Source: Daedaleopsis sinensis
Taxonomy: Eukaryota > Basidiomycota > Agaricomycetes > Polyporales > Polyporaceae
NCBI GenBank assembly: GCA_033807695.1
Contig: CM066310.1
Span: 434,001-498,000, forward strand
Direction of reading: 5' to 3'
DNA: 64,000 nt
The notes below the pieces were generated by a model, which was not told where the DNA came from, did no database searches, and saw only the letters and a list, made by a program, of their open reading frames with translations. This document shows positions 21,537-33,828 of this stretch, one piece after another. The position numbers and the translations under genes were made by a program. The number at the start of each line of letters is the position of its first letter. The first letter of the stretch is position 1.

Positions 21537-22262
21537 TGATATGGACTGCCCTCTGACTGCACTTCTGTCGAAATTCTTCTTTTGTTATATCTGCACTGAT
21601 ATTGTATACGCGGATAGTACACGCACTCACATTTCTCTCATACTCGCTTGAAGCAGACTCGAATGAGACAATCTCTAGGTTGCGGCACTAGCTAGATAAA
21701 CGCCATCTTCAACATGTCTTGAGAGGTGCGTGCTGACTTGCGAACAAGTTGCAACATATCCGATGACCAAAAATTCGGCCAAGAGAAACCCCGTACTAGC
21801 GAGGCGGCTCGTGTGTGACCGTGTCAATGTCATGACTTATCTCCAATCTTCTACTATCCTATGCCTTCCATTGACGGCGATGAGAATATCGTAAGTCTTC
21901 CTGCACACGTTGATAAGCTCACATCTTCTAGCGACTTTCGCTTGCGGGAATCGGAGTGTATCCCAGAGGTTCCTCGTCGAGGATGCCGACACGAGTCACA
22001 GACCGCGGACGCCTACGGCCGACCGGCACGAAGTTTAGGAAGGCATTTCCGTTTCTCATGCGAGCGGTTGGGCACTCCACTCGCACCGTCGGCTCTTCGC
22101 TCAGACAAGCAAGCGCTGCCGGTGATGTCATTCCCACCGGTGGATGTGCTATATATGCTGGTCTGCCGTCCTTCGTACCACTCTCACCCGGTCCGACTCC
22201 CTCTGACGACCATCCAATATCTCAGCGTTATCGGCACTTAAACCGCACACACATACTCTACC
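21537..22262. other. Intergenic, promoter side of sugar transporter
   Basis: About 725 bp between two same-strand genes. The ORFs that cross it are not supported by splice sites or composition. No repeat or RNA is seen. Confidence 0.45.
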
Positions 22263-24585
22263 ATGGCTCTGTTCTACGTGTACGTCTTCATGGCTCTGAT
22301 CACACGCATGAATGAAACTTATCTAGATGTTATTAGAGAGGGCCTGCCAATAGGGTGGATCGCTATCATGTTAGCCGTCTTGGCCTCCATGGGAGGGTTT
22401 ATCTTCGGCGTACGTTCACCATCTCCCAAGTTCGTTGTGCACGCTGACGAAGGTTGCTCTCCCTGCAGTACGACACAGGCCAAATATCTGACATACTACT
22501 CATGGACGACTTCCTCCTCCGATTCGCCGACAACTGCTCGGACCCGACCAATGCAAAGACGTGCCAGTTCTCCGTCGTCCGCGAAGGGCTCATCGTCTCG
22601 CTCCTCAGCATCGGAACGCTCGTCGGCGCGCTTTTCGGTGCACCGTCAGTGACGCACTTTGATGCCGTACAGTCGTGACAGCTGACGCCCCCTCGTTTTC
22701 CTTTGGCTATGCAGGACCGCAGACTGGTTGGGCCGTCGGTACGCAATGACCGTGGAGTGCGGAGTATTCATGGTCGGAGTACTCGTTCAGATACTCGCCT
22801 TCCACTCCTGGCCTCAGTTCGCCATAGGGCGTCTGATCAGCGGTTTGGGTGTCGGCTCTCTGAGCGCCGCGGTGCCGATGTACCAGGCCGAGACTGCGCC
22901 TCCGCAGATTCGAGGGACGCTCACTGCGACTTATCAGTATGTTCTACGTGCTCTGTACGCTCTCCTCGTCGATGCTTACCCACCGGCACATTTTGATCAG
23001 GTTGTTCATCACCTTCGGTATCCTCGTTGCTTGTAAGCGAGTCCCAACACCCTTTGCACTTGCCTGCACCCTAACACTGTCACGCCCTAGATTGTATATC
23101 GATCGGAGCGCGCGCAATCCCTGGCTCCGGATCATGGCGTACAGTTGTCGGCATTGGCTTCCTCTGGCCGCTCATTCTCGGCATCGGCATCCTATTCATG
23201 CCAGAATCTCCCAGGTGGGTCTTCCGAGGCCACCGTATAGGCATTCGATTCGATCTCACGCTGTCCGTTAGGTGGCTCACGGCACGCGGACGCTTCGATG
23301 ATGCTCGTCGCTCTATCGCGCTCGCGCGTGGTATCCCTGTCGCCGAGGCCGACCAGCACCGCTTTGTTCACCGAGAGGTATGGCGTATCTCAGCCCTGCA
23401 TGGACTGATCACTCAACCGTATTACAGCTTGAGGAGATGCGGTCTGCCATTGATTTCGAAAGCAAGGTAAAAGCCGGGTGGATTGATTGCTTCCGTCCTC
23501 AACACATGCAGCTCTACCGGACGTTGCTGTGTAAGTCAATCCGTCGCGTCCCAATGATGTCACCGCGCTGATTGTACGTACGACTCAGGCATGGCGTTGC
23601 AGATGTTCCAGCAGCTGACAGGCGCCAACTACTTCTTCTACGTAAGTGGCTGCTCGTCGCAGTTGAACCATGACCCTCACCCCGCATTTTTAGTATGGAG
23701 CCACGATCTTCCAGTCGGTCGGTATCCAAGATTCCTTCGTCATCCAGATCATCTTGGGTGCCGTGAATTTCGTATGCACGTTCGGTGGCATGTACGTCAT
23801 GGAAAAGGTTTGTGTGCATGAGCCCCCAGCTGGAAATGAGTCATACATACTCACGGCACCATTCGCAGTTCGGGCGGCGCTACCCTCTCATCATCGGCGG
23901 CGTGTGGCAGTCTATGTGGCTGTTCGTCTTCGCAGCTGCTGGCACCGCAAGAAATCCGAAGGAAGACAGGGCTATCGGGCAAGGTGAGTTAAGCGATGTC
24001 TTCCCTCCTTACTCTGAGGCTCATCTCCTCTCTAGTCATGATCGTATCCGCATGCCTCTTTATTTTCGGCTACGCTATGACCTGGGCACCGTACGTCTTC
24101 TGCTGAGGTCGTCTGCCTTGTTATGCTCACTCGCTGACCCCGCCCTCCTACACCCTAGGGGTATCTGGATCCTCATCGGCGAGACCTTCCCCACGCGCAC
24201 GCGCGCTCGCCAGGCCGCGCTCGCCACCGCGAGCAACTGGCTCTGGAACTTCCTCCTCGCGTTCTTCACACCGTTCATCGTCGCGAAAATCGAGTACCGG
24301 TACGGCTTCGTGTTCGCGGCGTGCAACCTCGCGGGCGCGGTCGTCGTCTACTTCTTCCTCTACGAGTCCTCGAACCTCTCGCTCGAGAGCGTCGACATGA
24401 TGTACTGCGACCCGAGCTGCAAGCCGTGGACGTCGCGCAACTGGGCGCCCGAGGGCTTCAGCTCGCGCAGGGACCTCGTCGAGCAGGGCCGCGCGGCGGA
24501 GGCGCACAAGCCGCTCGAGGCGGGCGGAGGGGAGGAGACGCGGTTCGAGCACCACAAGGAAGCTGATGGCGTTGCAACGCTATAG
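22263..24585 (+). CDS. MFS sugar (hexose-type) transporter
   Basis: This is a plasma-membrane monosaccharide transporter of the major facilitator superfamily, sugar porter group. The ATG at 22263 begins MALFYVYVFMALITRM. Exons join through about ten introns. The key blocks are GGFIFGYDTGQISDIL in TM1, GRRYAMTVECGVFMVG after TM2, GRLISGLGVGSLSAAVPMY with QAETAPPQIRG in TM4, and PESPRWLTARGR after TM6. Then come QMFQQLTGANYFFYYG in TM7, FGRRYPLIIGG in the TM8-9 loop, and GETFPTRTRARQAALATASN with ESSNLSLESVDMMY at the end. The PESPR and GRR signatures are diagnostic. The N-terminus is unusually hydrophobic and short, so the true start could differ. The substrate cannot be told; xylose or glucose is likely for a wood-decay fungus. 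Confidence 0.9.
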
Positions 24586-25384
24586 CGTGCTGCGCCAGCG
24601 TATGGGTGATTACTACATTTTAAGTACTCACACCACACATCCCATATACGAAGACGCACCATCTGCATCTGGGCCTGTATATGTATATAACCGCTGTAAC
24701 GTCCTGCTATACTGTATCCATAATGTAATCTTCATAGTTATCACTGGCAGGTGAGTACTTAGTAGGATGGCCGCTGTGTGCTGGATGCATGTTTATACGG
24801 CCAGGAAGCATCTTTATGACCTTGAACTCCAAACTGACGAGCTCAGGTGATACAGAAACTGATAAACCCTCAACCACGGTCCACAGGGAGCGGTCACTGT
24901 GGTTCAATGCCACACAGCCTCAATCGGACTAGTACTGACTCGACGCGGAGCTCCTTCAAGGCGGCCTCTAGCACTCCCGCTCCGCTACGCGAGTTCCGTA
25001 CCGTGCCTTGCGACGCGTTTCCTTGCCGACTGTCCACCTACCGCAGTGTACGCTAGTCCAATCAAAGCCCAATACTGACTTTGGGCCACGCTTACTAGGC
25101 TGCTACTACTTAGTAGTAGTACCGCCCTCCGGGGCTCCGCCGAGTCCTAGTACCGGCTAAAGGAGAATAAGTTCTTATGCACCATCCCGGCCAAGTTGAT
25201 CGTCCCAGAGAACTTTATATAAAAGAATTGATCTCTGTGCTATTGGCGTTCAAGCTTCAACTTGAAGAATCACACTTGGTTTGGAGTGGGCCATTCCTGG
25301 CAAGGACGATTGATGAGGATGGGGGGACCGAGGAGCTGATATGTTAGATGATTAGTAATAATAAATTATAAGATGTAATATAAC
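24586..25384. other. Intergenic with candidate Helitron 3' terminus
   Basis: About 800 bp between the transporter stop and the Helitron gene stop. Around 25095-25145 there is a TACTACTTAGTAGTAGTA palindrome followed by the GC-rich CCGCCCTCCGGGGCTCCGCC. Read on the minus strand this gives a GC-rich fold, a short spacer and CTACTAAG, the layout of a Helitron 3' end (hairpin then CTRR). TTCAAG/CTTGAA at 25249-25266 is a weaker second candidate. Confidence 0.35.
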
Positions 25385-28300
25385 CTAAAGCTTAGTGTAC
25401 AGTAGAATGCTCATCTTATACTTACCGGCCTCCTGCAATTTTTTCCCTGACCAGTTGACAATATTACCGTAGTACAGAACCTTCCCATCATTTTCTGCAC
25501 CATCGTGGTACCAGACATCTCCTGACTTGTCAATAAACCTGCAGACAAAGTGAGAAGGAGTAAAGTAGATTATACCACACAGCCGGTACATCTGGTCAAT
25601 ATCAGGCCATACAATCTGAGACTCCACTATTATTTTCTGCTGTGCACGAATAGCTATAATATTAGGTGAGTCGGTATAAGATAATGACCTGTGCATTTGA
25701 CGCTTGCATTGTGGGCATTTCTTCTCAGATTTCTGGGAGAGCAAAGCACTGATCCATTGTGTGACTGTTTTCCCTTGATATCTACCAGATGTGGCTGGAC
25801 TATTTTTCCACACATAGTCATCACAAATCCATACTGCTTCAGCTTTGCTATTAGCAGGGCCATCATGGTCACATGCTCGGCATTTGTAGCACTGCTGTAG
25901 AATAGGGATGTCAATCTTGATAATGTTCTCCAATAAGAGATATATATCAGTAGGCTCGCTCCCCCGAGGTCCTAGGTCAGGATGTGACACAGCCAATCTA
26001 TTTCTCAATGTATCCCGTGCTCTCTGCAAAGTCATTGACTTGTTGTCTGGGAGAGTACCATCAAACAATACACCTAAGTCTGTGAGAATTTGACTTTGCT
26101 CTGGCATGTGATGTATCCATGCCTCACGGCAGTCAGTATACAGGGTGAGCAACACAGTAAGCAGACTATCATATGCACAACTGTGATTGACAGAATCCCA
26201 TGGAAAGCCTGCAAACATCCTGCCTGCTGGAGGTTTGGTTACTTTGATTCTCTTAGCTGGCTGAGGCTTTGTGGTCTGTTCAATCTCAGTCTCCTCATCC
26301 CGCTTACGCTTAGTAGCATTAGTTCTTGTAACATTGCTGACAGTCTGTAATGCTTGTGACCCCTGTGCGGATACAAATGCAGTCCTATCCCTTTTGACTT
26401 GCGGCTTTTCAACTTTCTCCTTGGTGCCGCTGTCAGCCTTGTCGGCCTTGCTGGATGACTGGTCTTTGGAAATTTTCACCAAAGTCCAGGGAGTATCTTC
26501 GGTCACCTTTTGAATTGGGAAAGGATCACTAGCAGTCCACTTCAGAGCACTGTGGATAGTCTTGGGTACAAATTTTTCACCTTTCCATTGGCGGAAAGAA
26601 TGAATAAGTTCATTTCTTGTAATTCCCGATACTTTGGGTGATATAGTACCAAGGTACCGCATTTTTGTGATTTCATCCAGCAACTCTAGCTCTCTAAACT
26701 CTTGCCTCAATGAGCCTGCAATGCCTCCTGTCAATTTCCCGCTGTCAAATGACTGGACAATGATAGTTCCCTCAAGAGTTGAACCCCGTGACAAGCAAGT
26801 GTATACAGACTGGTGTGTTTGACAATTCTGCAGGTCACACACATTACTGGGCCTTGTACGTCCCTGTGAAGCAAAGTCTGTCATAGCAAAGTTGGGTACT
26901 ACCGGTACTTGGTCACGGTTTATTTCTAGTAGCATTCCATTGGGGAGTTTGCACTTCACTTTCTTGTTTACATGCGAAAGCGGGACAACATTCTCTGGAA
27001 GACCAGGGAGTTTTATCGGAGTGGGAGCAGCTGTGAGCTTGACAAAAAGTGTCTCTAATGCAAATTTATCCTCAGTGATAGGCCGTGATGTCCATCCTAC
27101 TACTATTCCTTCCGCACCATTGGTAACTGAGCACTCCGTAGCTTCATTGACTTTGATCATCACCGGCAGTCCAATGCATATACTCAACTGCCCGGGGTGA
27201 TGCTCAGTAAGTTCATGGGATAAATCCCATAGCCGGGTCTGCAATTCTTCATTGACAATATTGGTAGAACGATGTGGGTTGACCTTCTTCTTGCGCTGAT
27301 GTTTAGGCAGGTTCTTGTCATCAGACTCCGATGCTAGTTTGTCAACAGAGTAGAATGTATGCAACGCCTGGTTATTCTCCCTAGCAAATCGCTTTGACCC
27401 CAGTCTATTGATAGCATCTCTATAGGAATTATATGTGGTAATTACCGATACATTTCTGAACCTAGGCTGATTAATTTTGGGATGCTTCTTGCCTTTACCA
27501 GCCACCCGTGATTGGATTAGCTTAATATCAGCCTCAGTACATGCTCTATATCTCAGATTCTCTAGTGCAGTTCTCAACTTTGCATCCTCGGGTTTTTGTG
27601 ACCGCTGCCGCATATTTTCCCTAAGGATAACTACTGTAGTGAACTGGTGCCAAAGTGCCTTACCAATAGAGGACTTCTGCTTCTTGTGATCATGTGTTTT
27701 GTGAATAACTCTTCCGACTTCATGCGAGTATAGTGGCTTTGCTTGGACTGCTGGTGGTAATTGAGCAAAATCTCCGGCACAAATAATATTTATACCACCA
27801 AATGGAGTTCCATCATTTTTGAGAGCAGCACACATTTTTGCACAAATGTTGTACATACTGAAGCAGTCCAGCATACTGATCTCATCGATGAATATATACT
27901 CCACATTCATAAGTCGACTTCGCACTTGCATCACATTAGCCACTGACTCGGTTGAATCAGCTTTGCTAAACCCTAGCATAGAATGATAAGTAGATCCACC
28001 TATCAGGGAGGCAGCTGAACCGGTTGGGGCCAGACACATGAACCTGTAGGATTCATTTCTCTCTCCAAAGAAGTGGGTCAATGCTTTGATTACTTGTGAT
28101 TTTCCGGTACCAGCCATCCCTCCAAGGTACATTTTGAGATGTTCTCCACAAGAGTCTATAGCATGATTGGCTACAATTCTAAATGCTCGCTCTTGAGCCT
28201 CATTCAAACTGAACTTGACTACCGTATTCTCAATAAGTTCCTTGGCCTGAGGGTCGGTAGCTTGGAAATTCTTGTCCATGAAGTATTGTTTATCGACCAG

Positions 28301-31300
28301 TTTGACAGAGTCAATCTCATGATTTACAGGCAGTGCATTTGTAATATTCTTTGGAGGTTTGCTCTTAGCTTCTGCATCTCGGGCATCTAATATCTTCTGT
28401 CGAGCTTCAGTGAGTACTTGACGCCATTCTGATGCTGACTTGTCCTCAGGTACGGTCAATCTCTTTGGAATATTCGACAGATTGACTGACTTATCCTGCT
28501 GCATTTTATCCATCCATCCCGCTTCCATCATTATATTCTCTGCTTTACCACTGCGTGCTAATCGGATTATCTCTGACCGGCTGATATCTTTCCACTCCTT
28601 ACTGTTTACTATATCATCTTCTCTATCTTGTACCGAAGAAGTAGTATCAAATGTATAGTGTTGGACTTCCATCTCATCCAAGTCATCACGGTTCATGTGG
28701 TACGAGCCAGACCCTTTCTCTAACTGTTTCCGCATAGCTGAGAAATCATCACGGGCATCATTGCACTCGTATCTAATGTGGAAAAACCTCATAATTTCCT
28801 CCTGCCTGTCTGTGAACTGATGAGCTCTGAATGCCTCATCCCATAGCATCTCAGCACTGTGTCGCAAGTCTGATCCTGATCTCCATGGCTTGAATAGTGT
28901 AAGCATTGTCATACAATATTCCTCTCTGCTGCCCTGATCTTTCCGTGGCAGTGGTCCTCCCACAAAGTTGGGCACAAATGAATCCTCTTCATTCTGCAAG
29001 CATACTTCATGACTACGACACTGTGGGTGCTCAGCATGGAAAATAAAGTATGAAGGGGTCTTGGACTTTGGAGTTATCTCAGAGATATAATCTTTCTCAA
29101 GTGCCTTAGCTGTGGTCGCGGTGGCTGTGGTAAGTAATAGTTCATCTTCAGATTCCTCTACCTCTGCTGGAAGGGTCCATGTGCTTCGCCCAGGCTTGGG
29201 AGAAGATGACAGCAGCAGCTCATCCTCAGAATCTTCCTCTTCTTCTTGAGCTAGCGAAGGTCTGCCACCACCGCGTAAACTTGGACGTCTGCTAGTACTC
29301 TTTGAAGTGGATTCATAACCGCTATCATCATCCTCATCTACATGTGCATGCACTGGTGACTCATCAATGGTATAGTTGTTCTCGAACTCGTCGTCATCAC
29401 TATCTTCAATCATCAACTTCTGAGGAATAGCAAACTTTCTCCGACGTTTGGGGATTGGTCTCTTAGAATACTTTCTTACCCAATCATATACACACACATT
29501 CTCATGTTCCAGCGGTCTATATATGTAGTCCAAGAGAGGAGAGATAGGAACAATTCGAGTTTTCCCTTCACCAGCCTGCTCATGATCTAGCCCTAATACA
29601 ACTGTGTTCTTCCCATCTTCTGCAATATTTTTAGAGTCCTCCCACACCCGCATTACTTCGTATACATAGCTCCGCCAGTAACATGTTCTAAACTGATGTC
29701 CAGTGTAGTGGTCAGGATGTTTTAGGAGATACATAGCTGCCATAGGCCCTCCTATCTCCGATGCAGCAGTCAATGCATTAACCATCTTAGTCATGATGCT
29801 ACGCGCTTTACTCTTATCAGCCTTGATATTTCCAACCATCTCTGGGTTGCGGTCGAATACATTTTGAATTGATTGAAACATAACATGAGTTTTCAGCGGA
29901 GTCTTCGTAATGTAGTCAGCAACATATGCAATGACAGATTTGATGGCTGTTCCAGACATTAAACTGGTCACATCGTGGTTGCACCGGAGAAGGTATGACA
30001 CTGCCGGTGTGAATGTATTCAGCCATGCCTCACCTTTTTTCATTATTAATGCACCGGTCTCAGGATCAACCTGAGTAGTAGGAAAGGTGTCTCGAGGAAA
30101 TCTTGCTTTGCACACCTTTGTGATAGGGTCTGTACAGCCTCGATTATCCACCTCATTCATGCCACTATTTTTGGCTCCCTGCGGTACCTTGGAACCTTTG
30201 CTCCGTGACACGCAGCGATGTACATTAGACAAGTATAGAATCTCATTGACTTCTTTGCAGTAGTTGCTCCACCAATTCTTGTACTCAATACATTGGGTGC
30301 AATCAGGCTGCTCCTCTACATGAGAACACTTCTCTGGAGGTGGTTGTGGTAAAGTCTCAGTAGGAGGGATGCGGAATGGATTTTTCTCATTAATGTCTTT
30401 GAGTTCAGCTGCAACAGTCTCCATATCACTGTCTAGAAACTCTCCTTTGTGGGCACTCTCAAGATACTCTACCATGGCTTTCTGAAAGTCCGAGCTGGGA
30501 TCCATAATCTTGTCTCTTACTTCCTGTGGGGTCAATGAGTTTTTAATCCATAGCAGCATGTGAAGATGGAGTGTGAGTCGACCCTGCTGTTCGACAGTAC
30601 CATAATATCCTGAAGTCTCTCCATACAGTCCCGGCTGGTACAAACCCACACCTAGAACATGCTTTACAAATAAATCAACCATTGCCTTAAAGAATCTAGC
30701 CCCTGCCACAGGATTGTTGGCAATGAGATTCATTCGCTCATCTTTATCCCGGAATTTGGGAACAAATGTCTCATTTGTGTCAGCAAAGTAGAGAGCTAGT
30801 GGGTGCTTGACATCGGCTGGTGCAAATGTGATAAACCATGACGGTGCTCCAAGATATGATACCAAGGACCATATCTCGTTTCTCATGTACTTTTTACTTG
30901 TAATAGACCCTTGAACTTTGTAGTTGACGTGATCAAGATCATTAAGTACCCTGAAACATGCTTTCTCTTCGTCAGTTTCTGGCTTAACTGGACCACTCTT
31001 CAGTCGCTCCACAATCTCTGTTAATGTTTGATGGTTCAAGTTTGCAATACGCTCAGCAATCTCATTGAACTTGCTTTTGTCAGCTAACAGGTAGCCTGCT
31101 GTGGTCGCTTTCTTAATCTGCTCATGATTAAGTGCGACTAGAGGGAATAAAGGCTCTAATTGGAACCGTTTATCATGATACATCAGCAACTGCTGCTTCC
31201 GCTTTTCCTCTGAAACACTCTTATAACCCATCACATTACGAAGTCCTCCAAGTCCGTAGGGGAAAAGCCAAGGAAACATTTGAGGGTATAGTTGTGGATT

Positions 31301-33422
31301 ATCATAAATACTTTCTGGCTGCTCTGCCTGACCAATACCGAGGACTTTGCCACCTGACTTAAAGTACTCCACTGCACGAGCAGTAATCTCATGAGGACGG
31401 CTATGTCCTAGCCGCTCAAGATTACTACCAGTCAGACCATGCACAATGAACGGGCAGTCACCCTTGTCAGTACCATCATCTTCTTCAGTATCATTTACTG
31501 CGGTAGACTCAGGATCTTTGTTTGACTCCATACTCTGAGTGTAGTTAACAATTACAGGTGGTTCATCTTCAGGGTATTCATTAAGATTCTCATAGGATAT
31601 ATCTAGATCAGCATAGTCAGAGTGATTCAACTTCAACCACTCTAGTGCCTGAGCAACTTTGTTACGACGTACCAACATAGGAGTCCGTCTAAACTCCTTC
31701 AATGTGGGAACATTAGGTCCTATATATAAGAAAGCTAATACTTGATCCAACTCATCTCTGGGTGGTGGCAATGCATCGTAAATCTTGGGCATCGGAAGTG
31801 AGTGACTAACTACATTGGCCTTCATCTTAGACATTCCAGACATGTGGACCTTTACTATACATAAGTTATGCTTGACTCGTGAAATAATCATTTTCTCAGT
31901 CCAACTGAGATCCTTCAACTCGTCAGGAATGTCTCCAATCCATAACCCATTCGCAAGAGCGTCAATTGGTTTTTTTCCATTTGTCAAAGACTCTGAACAG
32001 GAAGGACATATATCACTACAGCCTGATAAAAGAACTGGCCCTGGAATTGGGCAAATAGACTCATTGATGGATTTTCTCTCGACCCTGGTAATAGGTTCGT
32101 CCGAACATAACAACTCTCGGTCAAATGATATTGTCTCTATATTGCGTAGGCTTGCTTTTGGTGTCAATAATCCACACACTGTACATGCAGACTCAAGGAA
32201 GTTTGACAGTTCCAAGTCATTAGCAAATCCACTGATCGTCTTGTGCAACAAATTCTTGTCAACAGATTTAGGAGGAAATGACGTGTTAGCAATAGGAAGC
32301 AAATCTTTCTGCACGGTATCCACAACTCGCTCCCTCCAGGTCTTCACCCTCTGTTGCGTTGTTTTGGGTTTATCAATAGGGGAGAATACTGCTAAGAATT
32401 GGGGGCAGCCGTTACACTGATGTGCAGTTAATCTTTGCATAATACGTTCTCTTGACAATCGACCGTTAATCTCGGTTATATTGTGACACATGGCAATATT
32501 AAGCATCTGCGGTTTAGTTAACCTATAGGTCAGTATGGATAGTGGAAGCTTAACTGCCACGTCATCATATATATCACCCTGCATAGTTGAGAGAATATAC
32601 CGAGAGTAGATATACGACTTTGAACCTGTAAATACACCACGAGTTACATGTGGTCTTAACTCAGTATCTTGCCACACTTTTGCCTGATTTCTAGCCTTGG
32701 GCAACTGCGCCCCGCCGTATAACTCATAGATTTGAGTATTATCTACTGAATCATGGATAAATGGTCTATCGAGGCAGCGAACTGAAAGAGATGATGTTGA
32801 CAAATGTTGCATCATTACAAGATAATCATGGGCATAAGAAATATTCTGAATACACTGCAAGAACGCAGACTTAACCACAATACGGACATGTTCGGTCACC
32901 AATGTAAGGCTGGTACTCAAATCTGTGTATATGTTGCAGGCTGTGATCAGCCCCAACTTGAGGGAAATGATATGTATCGGTGATGAGCTTGCAATGAGGG
33001 TGCTCTCTATAACCCTGCCCATGTTGGGCACAGCGCTTGCCATGAGGGTGCCTGCCATAACCCTGCCCGCATTGGGCACAGAACTTGTCAAGAGGGTGTC
33101 TGTCATAACCCCGCCCATGTTGGGCACATAGTTTGTCACAAACGTGTCTGATATAGCAATGTCATCCACGGCGGACACAATATAATAATTGTAGGCTCCG
33201 ACAAAGGGAAGAGAGGGTGCTGGAGCACCTTGCACGGTATCTAGACGACAGGGAATAAGCTATCTTCCTTCAATGTAAATCTATACAAAGACACATACCT
33301 GTGATCACACCGGCACTGGTAGTATGTGTAAAAGTAGCTGACTGCACGGTGTGGTTGAGTAGAGTAGCTGTCCCCCATCCATATAGGAGAAGAACATATG
33401 ACAAGATAGATAGGTCTACCAT
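25385..33422 (-). mobile_element. Helitron rolling-circle transposon (coding core)
   Basis: This is a minimum extent given by the RepHel gene. The true element should extend to a CTRR/hairpin end left of 25385 and a TC start right of 33422. Neither end could be fixed from one copy. Helitrons insert between A and T without duplicating the target, so there is no flanking repeat to guide the borders. The open reading frame of nearly 8 kb, without stops, suggests recent activity. Confidence 0.85.
25385..33422 (-). CDS. Helitron RepHel with ubiquitin-protease-like C-terminal domain
   Basis: The reading frame of exon 2 (25385-33240) opens at a GTG, not an ATG. A clean 58-bp intron (33241-33298, GTATGT...CTAG) joins it to a first exon from the ATG at 33422, beginning MVDLSILSYVLLL, giving about 2,659 residues. 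A Helitron N-terminal region comes first. The HUH Rep nuclease follows, with HLHMLLW near residue 930 and two tyrosines in YVADYITK near 1145. A PIF1-type helicase carries GMAGTGKSQ (Walker A, near 1750), FIDEISM (Walker B) and TCLSRGS near motif VI. The last 300 residues resemble a USP/C19 fold: NHSCAYDSLL (Cys box), CYKC...CPQC (zinc) and SHFVCRF...WYHDGAEND (His box). Whether the protease-like tail is active cannot be told here. Confidence 0.9.
32985..33145. repeat. 48-bp tandem repeat, three copies, in Helitron N-terminus
   Basis: TTGGGCACA recurs at 33024, 33072 and 33120, exactly 48 bp apart, within diverged 48-bp units. On the minus strand these encode three 16-residue units of the form SVPNMGRVxxxTLxAS. 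The frame is kept. Confidence 0.8.
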
Positions 33423-33685
33423 TTTGTAGCAGGATGCAGCAAGATAGAACTAACAGATTGAGGCAAGTGGTCGCAGTTAAGTGCAAGGCTACGTTTAGCG
33501 TCTAGGAAGTTGAACATACAGTCACGTGCATCAAAAGTCTCACGGTTCACATTGTTCATTATCTCAAAGTTAACAAGTCCATCACACGAAAAGTTTGTCA
33601 ACGACGCTGTTATCATTACTGAACGGCCACTATGCAAACTACACGACGTTGAGCTAATCAGAATGCCTAATATGAAGGATGCCAT
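33416..33685 (-). CDS. Small ORF upstream of the Helitron gene (89 codons)
   Basis: An ATG at 33685 opens a hydrophobic, Ser/Cys-containing frame (MASFILGILISSTSC). It ends at a TAG (33416-33418) two bases after the Helitron ATG (33422-33420), so start and stop overlap in ATGGTAG. It could be an upstream ORF that limits translation of the Helitron protein, or an alternative first exon. No family is recognised. Confidence 0.35.
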   Translation of the reverse strand: MASFILGILISSTSCSLHSGRSVMITASLTNFSCDGLVNFEIMNNVNRETFDARDCMFNFLDAKRSLALNCDHLPQSVSSILLHPATKW

Positions 33686-33828
33686 CTGTTGAAGACGCTA
33701 CAGAACTATAATGCTCTGAGGAAGAGCGCGACAAGCCGAAAAAGGAGAGATACCATGCGAGGATCTAGTAAAGTAGAGCAACAGATGACGGGAGGGGAGA
33801 TATTGCAGAACAAAAAATTCCATAAGGT
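33686..33828. other. Short gap, possible Helitron 5' border
   Basis: This 143-bp segment between the Helitron leader and the next gene stop is where a TC-type 5' end could lie. No unambiguous border is visible. Confidence 0.3.

Noticed and set aside
24148..24555. Minus-strand Arg/Glu-rich ORF
   Set aside because: It is a shadow of the last transporter exon.
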